The position numbers were made by a program, and so were the translations under genes. The notes under the pieces were generated by a model. That model saw nothing but the letters and a program-made list of their open reading frames with translations, was not told where the DNA came from and did not search any database. This document shows, one piece after another, positions 7,714 through 15,512 of a stretch of DNA of 42,464 nt (positions within the stretch are counted from its first letter, which is position 1; the number at the start of each line of letters is the position of its first letter). Source of the DNA: JBBQDZ01 sp038237515 (GTDB taxonomy: Bacteria; Actinomycetota; Thermoleophilia; Gaiellales; Gaiellaceae); the NCBI GenBank assembly GCA_038237515.1, contig JBBRYP010000033.1:1-42464 (forward strand), given 5' to 3'.

Positions 7714-8484
7714 GTGAGTAGCGTAGCGACGGTGCATCCGTTCTCGTGGTCGTACAACCCGGACGCGCTCCTGCTCGTGCCGGCGATGCTCGGGGCATAC
7801 GGGGTCGCGAGTCGATGGTTCCCGGTCGACCGCGCACGGGCTGCGTGCTTTGCCGCCGGGTCCTTCCTCCTCCTCGCCGTCTTCGTCTCGCCCCTCGACA
7901 CCCTCGCCCGCCACTATCTCCTTTCGGCGCACCTGCTCCAGAACGTCGTCGTCGCCGAGTGGGCGCCGGCGCTCCTGGTCGTCGGTCTGCCAACGGCACT
8001 TGCGGTCGAGGCCGGGCGGCTGCCGGCGGTGCGGGGTCTCACGCATCCGCTGGTCGCCCTCCCGCTCTGGCTCTGCACCTATTTCGCGTGGCACCTGCCA
8101 TGGGCCTACGACACTGCGCTTCGCCACCCGAACACGCTGCTTCACGCCGAGCACGCATGCTACTTCGTCGCCGGCGCGGCGCTGTGGTGGCCCGTCGTCC
8201 ACGGCCGGCGCTCGGGCGGCGTGAAGGCCTCCTACCTGTTCGCCGCGTTCGTCCTGGCAAGCCCGCTGGGCCTGCTGCTCGCGCTCCTCCCCTCCGCCGT
8301 CTACGGCTTTTACGAGAGCGCGCCACGCATCTGGGGCCTCTCTCCCCTCGCCGACCAGCAGATCGCCGGCGTGACGATGGCCGCCGAGCAGGCCATCGTG
8401 TTCTTCGGCGTGTTCGCGTACTACTTCATGCGATTCGTCAGCGAGGACGAGGCGCGCGAGGTCTTCCGCTCCTCCCGGGCCTGA
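7714..8484 (+). CDS. ctaG: Cytochrome c oxidase assembly factor CtaG (caa3 type)
   Basis: Polytopic membrane protein of 256 residues belonging to the caa3_CtaG family, involved in assembly (probably copper delivery) of cytochrome c oxidase. Seven or so hydrophobic segments are visible. Characteristic stretches include FVSPLDTLARHYLLSAHLLQ (about 57-76) with conserved His residues, YFAWHLPWAYDTAL, HAEHACYFVAGAALWWPVV, and LADQQIAGVTMAAEQ near the C-terminus. Start GTG 7714 or the in-frame GTG 7732; no ribosome site is visible for either, suggesting a leaderless message. A hairpin lies after the stop. No other oxidase genes are in the window. Confidence 0.9.
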   Translation: MSSVATVHPFSWSYNPDALLLVPAMLGAYGVASRWFPVDRARAACFAAGSFLLLAVFVSPLDTLARHYLLSAHLLQNVVVAEWAPALLVVGLPTALAVEAGRLPAVRGLTHPLVALPLWLCTYFAWHLPWAYDTALRHPNTLLHAEHACYFVAGAALWWPVVHGRRSGGVKASYLFAAFVLASPLGLLLALLPSAVYGFYESAPRIWGLSPLADQQIAGVTMAAEQAIVFFGVFAYYFMRFVSEDEAREVFRSSRA

Positions 8485-8487
8485 ACG

Positions 8488-8520
8488 AGCCATGCCCAGG
8501 GTCTGTCCCCGGCCATGGCT
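8488..8520. terminator. Hairpin between convergent ctaG and FAD oxidoreductase genes
   Basis: AGCCATG (8488-8494) is repeated inverted as CATGGCT (8514-8520) with a C/G-rich loop, exactly in the 45-bp gap between two convergent genes. No T-run follows in either direction, so it would be a weak or factor-assisted bidirectional terminator. Confidence 0.35.
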
Positions 8521-8529
8521 GTAGGGGGC

Positions 8530-9579
8530 CTAGAGGATGACCTGCTCCGGACGGAGGGACCCGCCGTCGAAGCGCTGGAGGCGGAACGGCTCGAGGTCGA
8601 AGGAGGTCTCGCCGTCCAGGATCAGCTCGGCCAGCGCTCGCCCCACCGCCGGCGACTGCATGAAGCCGTGGCCCGAGAAGCCGCAGGCGGCGAAGAGGCC
8701 GGGGCCGATCTCGCCGACGATCGGGTGGGCGTCGGGCGTCATGTCGTAGAGGCCGGCCCACGCCCGCTCGATTTGCGCGCCGCCGGCGGCGGGGCAGCGG
8801 TGTGCGAGACGCGCGAGGCGGTCGGGGACGACGGCCTCGTCGGGGACCTCCTCCCAGCCCCAGCGCGGCGCCCGGTCGGCCATCGCGAGCACGAGGCGCT
8901 GCGCGGCGTGCGCGCGCCGGAAATGGAAGCCGCTCTCGTGCTCGATCACCATCGGCAGGCGCTCTCCGAGCCCTTCGACGACAGACGTCTCGAGGAGCTG
9001 GCGCCGGAGCGGGCGCACCGGGACGTCGACGCCGAAGGCCGCCGCGACCCGAGCCGACCACGGACCGCAGGCAATCACGCGGACGTCCGCCTCGACCTCC
9101 TCGAGCCGCGTCCGCTCGCGCAGCTCGACCCCGAGCTCGACGGCGCGCCGAACCAGCTCCCGCGCCACCGCCGGAGGATCGGCCAGGCCGTCCTGCGGGC
9201 ACACGACCGCTCCGCACACGTCGTCGCTGCGCACCCCCGGCGGCAGCTCCGCCGCCTCCACCGGCACGCCGAGCGAGCGCTGGAGCTCCGCCCGCCGCGC
9301 GAGCTCCCCGGCACCTTCCGCCGTCGTCGCGAGGAAGAGATAGCCGACCTGCAGGAAGTACGGCGGGCCGAGCTCCTCGAAGAAGCGGATGCTGTCCCGC
9401 GCGAGCCGTACCTCGGGCGCGGTCGAGAACTGCTGGCGGACCCCGCCCATCGCCTTCGCGGTCGCCCCGCCCGCTACCCGGTCCCGCTCCACGAGCACGA
9501 CGTCGCGGGCGCCGGCGAGCGCGAGGTGGTAGGCGACGCTCGCACCGGCGGCACCCGCGCCGCCGACGGCGATCCTCAC
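8530..9579 (-). CDS. FAD-dependent oxidoreductase, DAO family
   Basis: A 349-residue flavoenzyme of the D-amino-acid oxidase/glycine oxidase fold. The dinucleotide motif is at the very N-terminus (GGAGAAGAS, residues about 6-14), followed by the acidic end of beta-2 (VLVERD) and the RVAGGATAKAMGG substrate/FAD segment. The C-terminal FAD-binding region has GLYDMTPDAHPIVGEI and ACGFSGHGFMQSPAVG, which are standard for the family. The GTG start overlaps the TGA of the DapA-like gene (GTGA), so the pair is co-translated. In the hydroxyproline pathway a DAO-type D-hydroxyproline dehydrogenase works with a DapA-family deaminase; that is a hypothesis here. Sarcosine or another D-amino acid is equally possible. 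Confidence 0.85.
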   Translation of the reverse strand: MRIAVGGAGAAGASVAYHLALAGARDVVLVERDRVAGGATAKAMGGVRQQFSTAPEVRLARDSIRFFEELGPPYFLQVGYLFLATTAEGAGELARRAELQRSLGVPVEAAELPPGVRSDDVCGAVVCPQDGLADPPAVARELVRRAVELGVELRERTRLEEVEADVRVIACGPWSARVAAAFGVDVPVRPLRRQLLETSVVEGLGERLPMVIEHESGFHFRRAHAAQRLVLAMADRAPRWGWEEVPDEAVVPDRLARLAHRCPAAGGAQIERAWAGLYDMTPDAHPIVGEIGPGLFAACGFSGHGFMQSPAVGRALAELILDGETSFDLEPFRLQRFDGGSLRPEQVIL

Positions 9580-10430
9580 GGCACGAACTGCGCCACGATG
9601 CGCTCGAGCTCGCGTCGCTCGTCGGCGCTGAGCCCGCGCAGCGGGCGCCGGACGTCCTCCCGCACGGGTACGCCGCGAAGCGCCAGGACCGCCTTCAGCG
9701 CCGCATGGCGGGGCAGCTTCTCGACCGCGGCGCGCAGCTGCGCAAGCCGTGCCGCCCCTTCCGCGGAGGGTGCCCGCACGACCTCCGTCACCAGCTCGGG
9801 GAACGCGGTCGCAAGGGCCGAGACGGCGCCGACCGCCCCCGCTTCGAGTCCCTGGTGGATCAGCGCCTCCGGGCCGACGAAGACGTCGAGACCCTCGATC
9901 AGGTAGGGCCGGAAGCTCTCCCAGGGCGAGTCGGAGACCTTCAGGCCCGCCAGGTTCGGCGCGCGCTCGCGAAGCCGCTCGATCACCGGCGGCGGGACCG
10001 GGTAGCCGCTCGTCCGTGCGAACTCGTAGAGGAAGAACGGCGTCGGCGCGCAGGCGGCGGCGGCCGCCTCGAGGTGAGCGAGCAGCGCGGCGTCGTCCAA
10101 AGGAAAGTAGGGCGGCGCGATCACGGCCACGCCGGCTGCACCCGCCCCCGCGGCATGGCGGCAAAGCTCGACCGTCTGCGTGGTCGTCTGCGCGCCGCAG
10201 TGCACGGCGACGGCGAGCCGGTCGCCCGCTGCCTCCAGGAAACGCTCCGCCACCTGCCGGCGCTCCGGAACGGACAGGAGGATCCCCTCCCCGGTCGTCC
10301 CGAGCGCGAGGATGCCGTCGACGCCCCCCTCGACGAGAAAGTCGGCGAGGGGCGCGAACGCCTCGTCGTCGACCGCCTGGCCACCCGCGCGGAGGGGCGT
10401 GGCGGCAGCGGCGAGAGCGCCTTTCAGCAG
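9576..10430 (-). CDS. DapA/NanA-family aldolase-type lyase
   Basis: TIM-barrel class I aldolase family member. It has GTTGEG (pyruvate-carboxylate loop, about residues 47-52), a Tyr in PFFLYEF (the YNxP position, here YEFA) and the Schiff-base Lys in AGLKVSDS. With the first canonical start (GTG 10253) the protein would lack the first two strands and the GTTGE loop, so the gene clearly begins earlier: in-frame sequence with family-like TPLRAGG, ADFLVEGGVDGIL and LGTTGEG extends to about 10430, where the only start-like codons are CTG at 10430 and 10427, preceded by AGGGGG 8 nt upstream. From there it is 284 residues, the family norm. Not a typical DapA; substrate unknown. Confidence 0.8.
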   Translation of the reverse strand: MLKGALAAAATPLRAGGQAVDDEAFAPLADFLVEGGVDGILALGTTGEGILLSVPERRQVAERFLEAAGDRLAVAVHCGAQTTTQTVELCRHAAGAGAAGVAVIAPPYFPLDDAALLAHLEAAAAACAPTPFFLYEFARTSGYPVPPPVIERLRERAPNLAGLKVSDSPWESFRPYLIEGLDVFVGPEALIHQGLEAGAVGAVSALATAFPELVTEVVRAPSAEGAARLAQLRAAVEKLPRHAALKAVLALRGVPVREDVRRPLRGLSADERRELERIVAQFVP

Positions 10431-10527
10431 CTGAACGACCCCCTGGTCTCGGTGGCGGCCGGCCCGCTGCGCATCGGTGGAGTATCGCGGGTCGAGGGGC
10501 CGCCGGGCAGCGGAGCCCGAGTAGGAC

Positions 10528-12495
10528 TCACCGGACGCTCAGGCGCAGCACGCGCGGGCGGCTGGGCGTGCCGCCGACCGAGAGCAGGAGCCGCGCCTTC
10601 CCCGCCGGCCGCGGCAGGAACGCCCGGAACTCCCGGTGCCCGGCAAACCGGTAGACGGGCGCGACCGCCACGATCCGGCCGCCCGTCGCGACCGCCACCG
10701 CCCGGGCGGGACCGGTGAGGGTTCCGCCGATCTGGAGCGGCCCGGCCGCCCGGTCGAGCGTCACCTTCCCGCCGGCGCGCAGCGGGGGCGCGACGTGCCG
10801 GCCGAGCAGCCCGCGGAAGGGCCCGACGCCGTAGAGGCTGGACGAGGAGAGCCCCGACCCGAAGAGTGCGATCTGGCGGCGGAGATCCCGGTAGCGCCTC
10901 GCCTCGAGGGCGTACAACGGAGCGCTGACGCGCCCGCCGGAGTTCTTGAAGACCTGTACGAGCCCGCTCTCCGCCCGCCTCGCGAAGACCGAGCGCCCGT
11001 CGAGGTGCCAGGGCACGCGCAGGCCGATGCGCTGCGCAATCGTAGGGAGGATGTCGATCGTCTGCACGTGCCGATCTTCGATCCGGCCGGCCCGCTCGTT
11101 CGGCAGCTTGACGAAGAGCGGCACGAACGCAATGTCCTGGAGGTTCTGCGGCCAGACGGGGCGGCGCTTGTGCCCGGCGCGGAAGCTGATCCCGTGGTCG
11201 GCCGTCACGATCACGAGCGAGTGGTCGTAGAGGCCGCTCGCCCGCAGCCGCCCGAGCAGCTCCCCCACGAGGCGGTCGACGTAGGCGGCCTGGAGCAGGT
11301 GGCGCTGGAAGCTCTGGACGACGATGGCGCGGTCGCGCGTCCACACCTCGTCAGGCCCCCACGGCGCGACCGGGTAGGCGACGCGGTAGTGCCCGCCGGA
11401 GGGCAGGTACTGCCACGGGCTGTGCGGGAGCAGGACGTGGATCGCGTAGAGCGTCGGGGTCGGCGAGGGTGTCAACGAGTCGAGGAAGCGCCTGAAGCGG
11501 GTCGGCTCGTCGGCGTCTCCGTGCAGAAAGCCGTGCCAGCTCTCCGAGACCGATGGCAGGCCGTGCGAGAGCCCGCTCGGCAGGAGGAGGTGCAGGTAGA
11601 CGACGCTCGCGTCCGAGACGATCGAGCTCATCGTCTTCGCGAACGAGGCGCCCGACCCGCAGGCGCTCGCCGGGCAGAGGTGCGTCTCGTGCTCGGCCGC
11701 GCGGATCGCGTAGCTGCCGAGCAGGAGCGTGAACACGTTCTGGGGGTAGTCGTGGAGGAGCGGCAGCAGCTTCGGCTTCGGGTAGCGGCCGGTGAGGATC
11801 GCGGGCACCGCGTACGTCGTCCCCTCGTGAACCGTCGTCGCGTTCCGGAACCAGGTCGAGTGACTCGCGAGGTCGGCGAAGTGCGGGAACCGGACGGCGT
11901 CGATCCGGTACCGGGCGTTCATCAGCGACTGGGTCGGGAACTCGTCGAGGACGACGAGGACGAGGGGGACCGGCCGGCGCGGTTCGGCCACGGCGGCGCG
12001 GGCGGCGCTCTCCTGCGGCAGGATCAGCTCCGAGGCCCGCGACCCGAGAGCGAACAGGGCGAGGAACACGATCGGCCCGGCCACGAGCACGGTCAGGATC
12101 GAGCGGAAGGCCTGGACGCGGCGGTGGAGGACGGCCGACGCCGCTCCCACTACGGCTGCGAGACCGACGAGGAGCGGCCAGGGAGCCGAGAAGCGGCGGA
12201 GCACCTCGAGCGCGAGGACGCCCACGAGGAGTGCGACGAGCACGAGGTGGAGCGCCCGGCGGACGCCGGCGCCGGCGCGGCCGGCTAGGAGCTCGAGAGC
12301 GACGAGCGCCGCGGGCGGGAGGATGACGAGGCCGAAGGCGAAGGCGAGAACCTCACCCGCCGAGGCGTCGCGAACCGCGAAGAACTCGGGGTTCTTGCCG
12401 AGGAGGTCGAAGAGGGGCTGCGCGAGCGCGAGTCCGCTGAGCGCCACGAGCTGCGCGGCGTCGCCGACGAGCTCGCGGCCGGTGGCCGGGATCAC
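10528..12495 (-). CDS. Membrane-anchored sulfatase/alkaline-phosphatase-fold enzyme
   Basis: A 655-residue protein with about five N-terminal transmembrane segments (residues about 12-32, 48-70, 82-99, 105-122, 133-151) and an external sulfatase-fold domain. Visible metal/catalytic elements are LVVLDEFPT (D184), a Thr/Ser-containing nucleophile region near 220-235 (TTVHEGTTYAVP), IHVLLPHSPW (H353, H358) and IVTADHGISF (D433, H434). This layout resembles phosphoglycol/phosphoethanolamine transferases and LtaS-like enzymes; a formylglycine CxPxR motif is absent. GTG 12495 overlaps the TGA of the methyltransferase gene (GTGA). A C-terminal beta-rich tail (about 580-655) may bind glycans. It likely modifies an envelope polymer, but the substrate is unknown. 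Confidence 0.8.
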   Translation of the reverse strand: MIPATGRELVGDAAQLVALSGLALAQPLFDLLGKNPEFFAVRDASAGEVLAFAFGLVILPPAALVALELLAGRAGAGVRRALHLVLVALLVGVLALEVLRRFSAPWPLLVGLAAVVGAASAVLHRRVQAFRSILTVLVAGPIVFLALFALGSRASELILPQESAARAAVAEPRRPVPLVLVVLDEFPTQSLMNARYRIDAVRFPHFADLASHSTWFRNATTVHEGTTYAVPAILTGRYPKPKLLPLLHDYPQNVFTLLLGSYAIRAAEHETHLCPASACGSGASFAKTMSSIVSDASVVYLHLLLPSGLSHGLPSVSESWHGFLHGDADEPTRFRRFLDSLTPSPTPTLYAIHVLLPHSPWQYLPSGGHYRVAYPVAPWGPDEVWTRDRAIVVQSFQRHLLQAAYVDRLVGELLGRLRASGLYDHSLVIVTADHGISFRAGHKRRPVWPQNLQDIAFVPLFVKLPNERAGRIEDRHVQTIDILPTIAQRIGLRVPWHLDGRSVFARRAESGLVQVFKNSGGRVSAPLYALEARRYRDLRRQIALFGSGLSSSSLYGVGPFRGLLGRHVAPPLRAGGKVTLDRAAGPLQIGGTLTGPARAVAVATGGRIVAVAPVYRFAGHREFRAFLPRPAGKARLLLSVGGTPSRPRVLRLSVR

Positions 12496-13799
12496 GTCCT
12501 CGGCGTCGCGGCGTAGAGCACGCGCGTCCCCGAGGCGAGCTCTTCCGAACGCGCGATCTCGAACCGGTCGCCGAGCGCCCGCTCGAAGCTCGCCCGCGAG
12601 TAGTCCTCGTGGAGCCCCTCGCGCTTCCCGGCGAGGAGGCGCCGAGCCATGGGATCCTCGGGGGCGACGAACTCGACCACGAGCTCCGTCTGGAGGTCCC
12701 GGAGCCAGTCCACGAGCTCCCGCAGCGGCACGTTCCGCCCGATCGCGAGATGGTGGACGAGCGCGAGGGCGAGCGTCAGGTCCGGGCGGCCGCGATCCCA
12801 CAGCGCGCGTCGCTCTTGGCCCCGCCAGCCGAGGCCCGGCGAGGGATCGGCAAGGTCGACGACGAGCGGCAGAATGCGGTCGGAGCGCTCGTCGCGGAGA
12901 GTGCGGTACAGGTTCTCCACAACCCCGTGCTCGCCGTCGATCGCGACGGCGTAACGGGCGTGGTCGGCGGCGATCCGCGTGTACCGGCCGTCGTTGGCGC
13001 CGAGGTCCCAGAGGAGCCGGCGTGGCCGTTGCCTGGCCACCTTCAGGACGAACTCGGCCTTCCGCGCCGCGTCGGCCTCCGTGTACGTCGTCGTCGGCCC
13101 GTACTCGAGCCAGGTCGACCGCGGCGGCTCCCACTCGAGGCGGCGCACGAGCTTCGCGAGGCGGCGAACGTTCGCCTGGATCAACTGCTTGCCGAAGCCG
13201 GCCTCCTTCAGCTCCAAGCGCACGTCGCGGCGCCGGTCGCCGTAGCGTGACTCCAGGCGGCTGTGGAGCGCGACGTGCGTGAAGACGCCGCGCCGGAGCC
13301 TCGCCTTCCCGGCGAGTAACGCACGGGCCTCCTCCGGGGGGATCCCGTCGATGCTCCCACGCAACCGCGCGTGGAAGGGCACCCCGGCGTATGCCTGGAG
13401 GAGCAGCGGGTAGAGGAAGAGCGTGCAGAACTGCCGGTAGCCCGCCCAAGGCTCCCCGGGACGCAGAGGCTCGAAGGAGCCGACGTCGACGAAGACGGGC
13501 CACGCCCCGCGCCACTGGACGTTGTACGGCGTCGCGTCCTTCAGCGTCAGGTCCTCTTCGAGCGCGGAGGCGAGGAGGTCGAGGTGGAGGAGCGCCGCGT
13601 CGCGGAGCATCCCGAACGACCACTCGTAGGGGTACGAGACGAAATGGATCCTCTCGTGGCGCAGCGCGGCCACGTAGCCCGCGCGAGCCGGTAGCTGCGG
13701 GTCGAGCTCGGTGGGGACGATGCGACCTGCCGCGAGCTCGCGCGGGAAGAGGGCGCTCGATGCGAGTCGCCGCCAGTCCTCCAGCGCGTCGGGCGTCAA
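12492..13799 (-). CDS. Kinase-like N-terminal domain fused to class I SAM methyltransferase
   Basis: Two parts are visible. Residues about 80-110 carry LKDATPYNVQ followed by PVFVDVGSFEPL: a D-x4-N and a later D, spaced like the catalytic loop and metal Asp of aminoglycoside-phosphotransferase/lipopolysaccharide-kinase folds. Residues about 255-420 are a Rossmann methyltransferase with SAM motif LLWDLGANDGRYT (263-275), VAIDGE and a LALALVHHL motif IV. TTG 13799 is the first canonical start, but 20 or more upstream in-frame codons look coding (SFRDPASRVYYGLEGEILRA) with strong third-position G/C and no ATG/GTG/TTG, so the true N-terminus is probably longer with a rare start or an upstream error. 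It overlaps the sulfatase-fold gene by 4 nt and probably acts in the same glycan pathway. Confidence 0.75.
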   Translation of the reverse strand: MTPDALEDWRRLASSALFPRELAAGRIVPTELDPQLPARAGYVAALRHERIHFVSYPYEWSFGMLRDAALLHLDLLASALEEDLTLKDATPYNVQWRGAWPVFVDVGSFEPLRPGEPWAGYRQFCTLFLYPLLLQAYAGVPFHARLRGSIDGIPPEEARALLAGKARLRRGVFTHVALHSRLESRYGDRRRDVRLELKEAGFGKQLIQANVRRLAKLVRRLEWEPPRSTWLEYGPTTTYTEADAARKAEFVLKVARQRPRRLLWDLGANDGRYTRIAADHARYAVAIDGEHGVVENLYRTLRDERSDRILPLVVDLADPSPGLGWRGQERRALWDRGRPDLTLALALVHHLAIGRNVPLRELVDWLRDLQTELVVEFVAPEDPMARRLLAGKREGLHEDYSRASFERALGDRFEIARSEELASGTRVLYAATPRT

Positions 13800-13896
13800 G
13801 GCCCGCAGGATCTCTCCCTCGAGGCCGTAGTAGACGCGGCTGGCCGGGTCGCGGAACGAACCCGGGTCGAACGCGCCCGGCGACCGTGCCGACTCG

Positions 13897-14052
13897 CTAC
13901 ACGCCGTCGTCGGTCTTCCGGAAGCGGACGAGCCTCTTCAACCGCCGCCAGTAGAGCTTCGTCGTCACGGCGACGGCGGCGAAGCCCCCAGCGAGCATCT
14001 GGAGGATCATGCTGCCCGAGCCGGGGTCGAGGTAGCCGAGTGGTGAGCTCAC
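13897..14052 (-). CDS. Small single-pass membrane protein with YLDPGSGS motif
   Basis: A 51-residue product from GTG 14052. The N-terminal motif YLDPGSGSMILQ (7-18) is followed by one hydrophobic helix (about 19-30) and a basic tail (YWRRLKRLVRFRK). Short proteins with YLDPGSGS followed by a helix and basic tail recur next to sulfatase-fold and methyltransferase genes in actinobacterial glycan clusters as far as I recall; function is not known. No convincing ribosome site precedes it. It sits directly upstream of the kinase-like/methyltransferase gene on the same strand, and its stop codon lies about 100 nt before that gene's first canonical start. Confidence 0.65.
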   Translation of the reverse strand: MSSPLGYLDPGSGSMILQMLAGGFAAVAVTTKLYWRRLKRLVRFRKTDDGV

Positions 14053-14077
14053 GGTGACGGAACGGTAACCGGTCGGC

Positions 14078-14722
14078 TCAGCGGCCGCCGGCTGAGAAGT
14101 GCTGGTAGTCCCTCGTGCCGGTCCAGGCGCCGCCCCACCCCCAGCCGATCGTCTGGAAGGCGCGCACGAGGACGCCGCCCTCGTAGGCCATCCCGGCTCG
14201 GTGGTTCGATCGGTCGAGGTAGGAGACGCTCGCGGAGTGCGAGGTCTGGCCATTGCTGACGTAGGGGTTCTCGATCGGGTTGACGTCGATCGCGCGCCCG
14301 TAGGCGTGCTCCGACCAGCGCGTCGAGCCGGTGGCGGCACGGCAGTTGAAGGCGGAGGTGTTGTCGGCCTCGATCGAGCGGAAGTCGCTGCCGCCGTAGC
14401 CGTCGACGAGCCGCATCTGCCGGATCGGGAAGCGTGCGGAGTAGAGCCGCGCGAATACCGTACGGAGCGCGCCGGCAGCGTCCGCGTTGACGACGACCTG
14501 TCCGGTGTGGACGTGCCCGTCGAAGCCCCAGTGCGACACGCTCAGCAGCCGGAGGCCCGACAGCGAAACGGGGCAGCCCGGGTGCCAGGAGACTCCCGTC
14601 ATCCTCGCCCTCTGCGCAGCCCCGAGCGACGCGATCCGGCCGTGGAAGCCGTAGGAGGCGGCTCCGGCGCCGCCCGGGAGCGCTACGAGAACGAAGCTGA
14701 GGAGGGCGACCCGACCTATCAT
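14078..14722 (-). CDS. Secreted M15 (VanY-like) peptidase
   Basis: A 214-residue protein with a signal peptide (MIGRVALLSFVLVALPGG, cleavage after GAGAA near residue 22). The catalytic domain has the M15 zinc signature: SEHAYGRAIDVNP (H and D ligands, about 145-157) and the C-terminal DYQHFS (third His ligand), typical of D-alanyl-D-alanine carboxypeptidase/L,D-endopeptidase enzymes of the Peptidase_M15_4 type. It should cleave peptidoglycan stem peptides outside the membrane. ATG 14722 is chosen because a longer in-frame extension runs into the MITE and would bury the signal peptide. It starts 25 bp upstream of a MITE copy. It heads the minus-strand envelope cluster that continues to 10.5 kb. 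Confidence 0.85.
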   Translation of the reverse strand: MIGRVALLSFVLVALPGGAGAASYGFHGRIASLGAAQRARMTGVSWHPGCPVSLSGLRLLSVSHWGFDGHVHTGQVVVNADAAGALRTVFARLYSARFPIRQMRLVDGYGGSDFRSIEADNTSAFNCRAATGSTRWSEHAYGRAIDVNPIENPYVSNGQTSHSASVSYLDRSNHRAGMAYEGGVLVRAFQTIGWGWGGAWTGTRDYQHFSAGGR

Positions 14723-14747
14723 CCGCGATCGTTGCCGCCCCTGAACC

Positions 14748-14914
14748 TTAAGCGCCTGTCCGGGAAGTGCCACGGTGGATGACAGGCGGCATGTGTCTCG
14801 AGGCAAGGACGCAGGGAGCATCGATATGCAGGCATATCTGCGCGACCGAGGACGCCGAATCGAGGCGCGTGACGCCTGTCAGGCGCCCGGTTCACCTTTT
14901 GGACAAATTCTTAA
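14748..14914 (-). mobile_element. MITE copy 1 (with TTAA target duplications)
   Basis: A 159-bp non-coding element (14752-14910) flanked on both sides by TTAA (14748-14751, 14911-14914). Reversed, it aligns along its length with copies at 15711-15871 and 36968-37128: shared blocks include GCGCCTGACAGGCGTCACGC, the palindrome GATATGCCTGCATATC and CCGCCTGTCATCCACCGTGG. Its terminal inverted repeats are the most degenerate of the three (GCGCCTGTCC on one end; the other end reads GAATTTGTCC), suggesting it is the oldest copy and probably fixed. It lies just upstream of the M15 peptidase start. Confidence 0.8.
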
Positions 14915-15039
14915 CTGGGCTCGTCGCCTCACGAGCCCACCTGCGCGAGGGGCGCAGTGAGCGTCTGGGATCACGTGCTCGGCGTCAGCGCCCGATCGCC
15001 GAAGAACATGGTGCACCCCGAGCGGGAGCTCCCGGAAGG

Positions 15040-15375
15040 TCAGCCGCCACCGCGTGTGTCGAGCCGCTCGGCCACGGCTGCCGCCTCCTCGATCTTCTCG
15101 ACGAGGTCGTAGGTGTCGTGCCGCGCGAGGACGACCTCGCAGCTCGGTGCGACATGGCCCGGGATGACGGCGAAGTGCGTCGGGTCGGTGCGCAGCTCTT
15201 CGTAATCCTGCTCCGAGATCAGAATGCGTTCGATGCAATCGGTGCTGCCACACTCGCAGACGATCTCGAAGTCGCCGGTGATCTGCCCGAAGGCCTCGTT
15301 GACGCCCTCGATGCGCTCGTTGATGGCCCGGAAGAGAGCCTCGTTCTTTGCGATTCGAAGTCGTCTCTCATCCAT
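15040..15375 (-). CDS. Conserved actinobacterial protein with Cys-rich CECGSTDC motif
   Basis: A 111-residue hypothetical protein. ATG 15375 gives the family-typical start MDERRLRIAKNEALFRAINE; an in-frame ATG at 15408 is less likely. A predicted N-terminal helix is followed by FEIVCECGSTDCIERI (about residues 37-52), whose C-x-C-x4-C spacing suggests a small metal or disulfide site, then TDPTHFAVIPGHV and a C-terminal helix with VVEKIEEAAAVAE-like character. I recognise the pattern as a widespread actinobacterial family of unknown function. It stands alone between two MITE copies. Confidence 0.7.
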   Translation of the reverse strand: MDERRLRIAKNEALFRAINERIEGVNEAFGQITGDFEIVCECGSTDCIERILISEQDYEELRTDPTHFAVIPGHVAPSCEVVLARHDTYDLVEKIEEAAAVAERLDTRGGG

Positions 15376-15512
15376 GCCGCGACAGTAGCACTCGCGGAAC
15401 CTCGGCATCTCCTCCGGGTCGAGAGGGCCCCACCGATCATCCGGCCCAAGCGCGAGAGAACGGGTCGGAGTACCGGGGTTTCACCGCGGGCTGTTCCGGG
15501 AGAACCGAGAGT

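Noticed and set aside
10528..13623. A single 1031-residue minus-strand frame joining the sulfatase-fold region to the methyltransferase region
   Set aside because: The upstream half is the wrong frame of the methyltransferase gene (Arg/Pro-rich, non-family sequence). The GTG at 12495 with GTGA overlap is the natural start of the sulfatase-fold gene.
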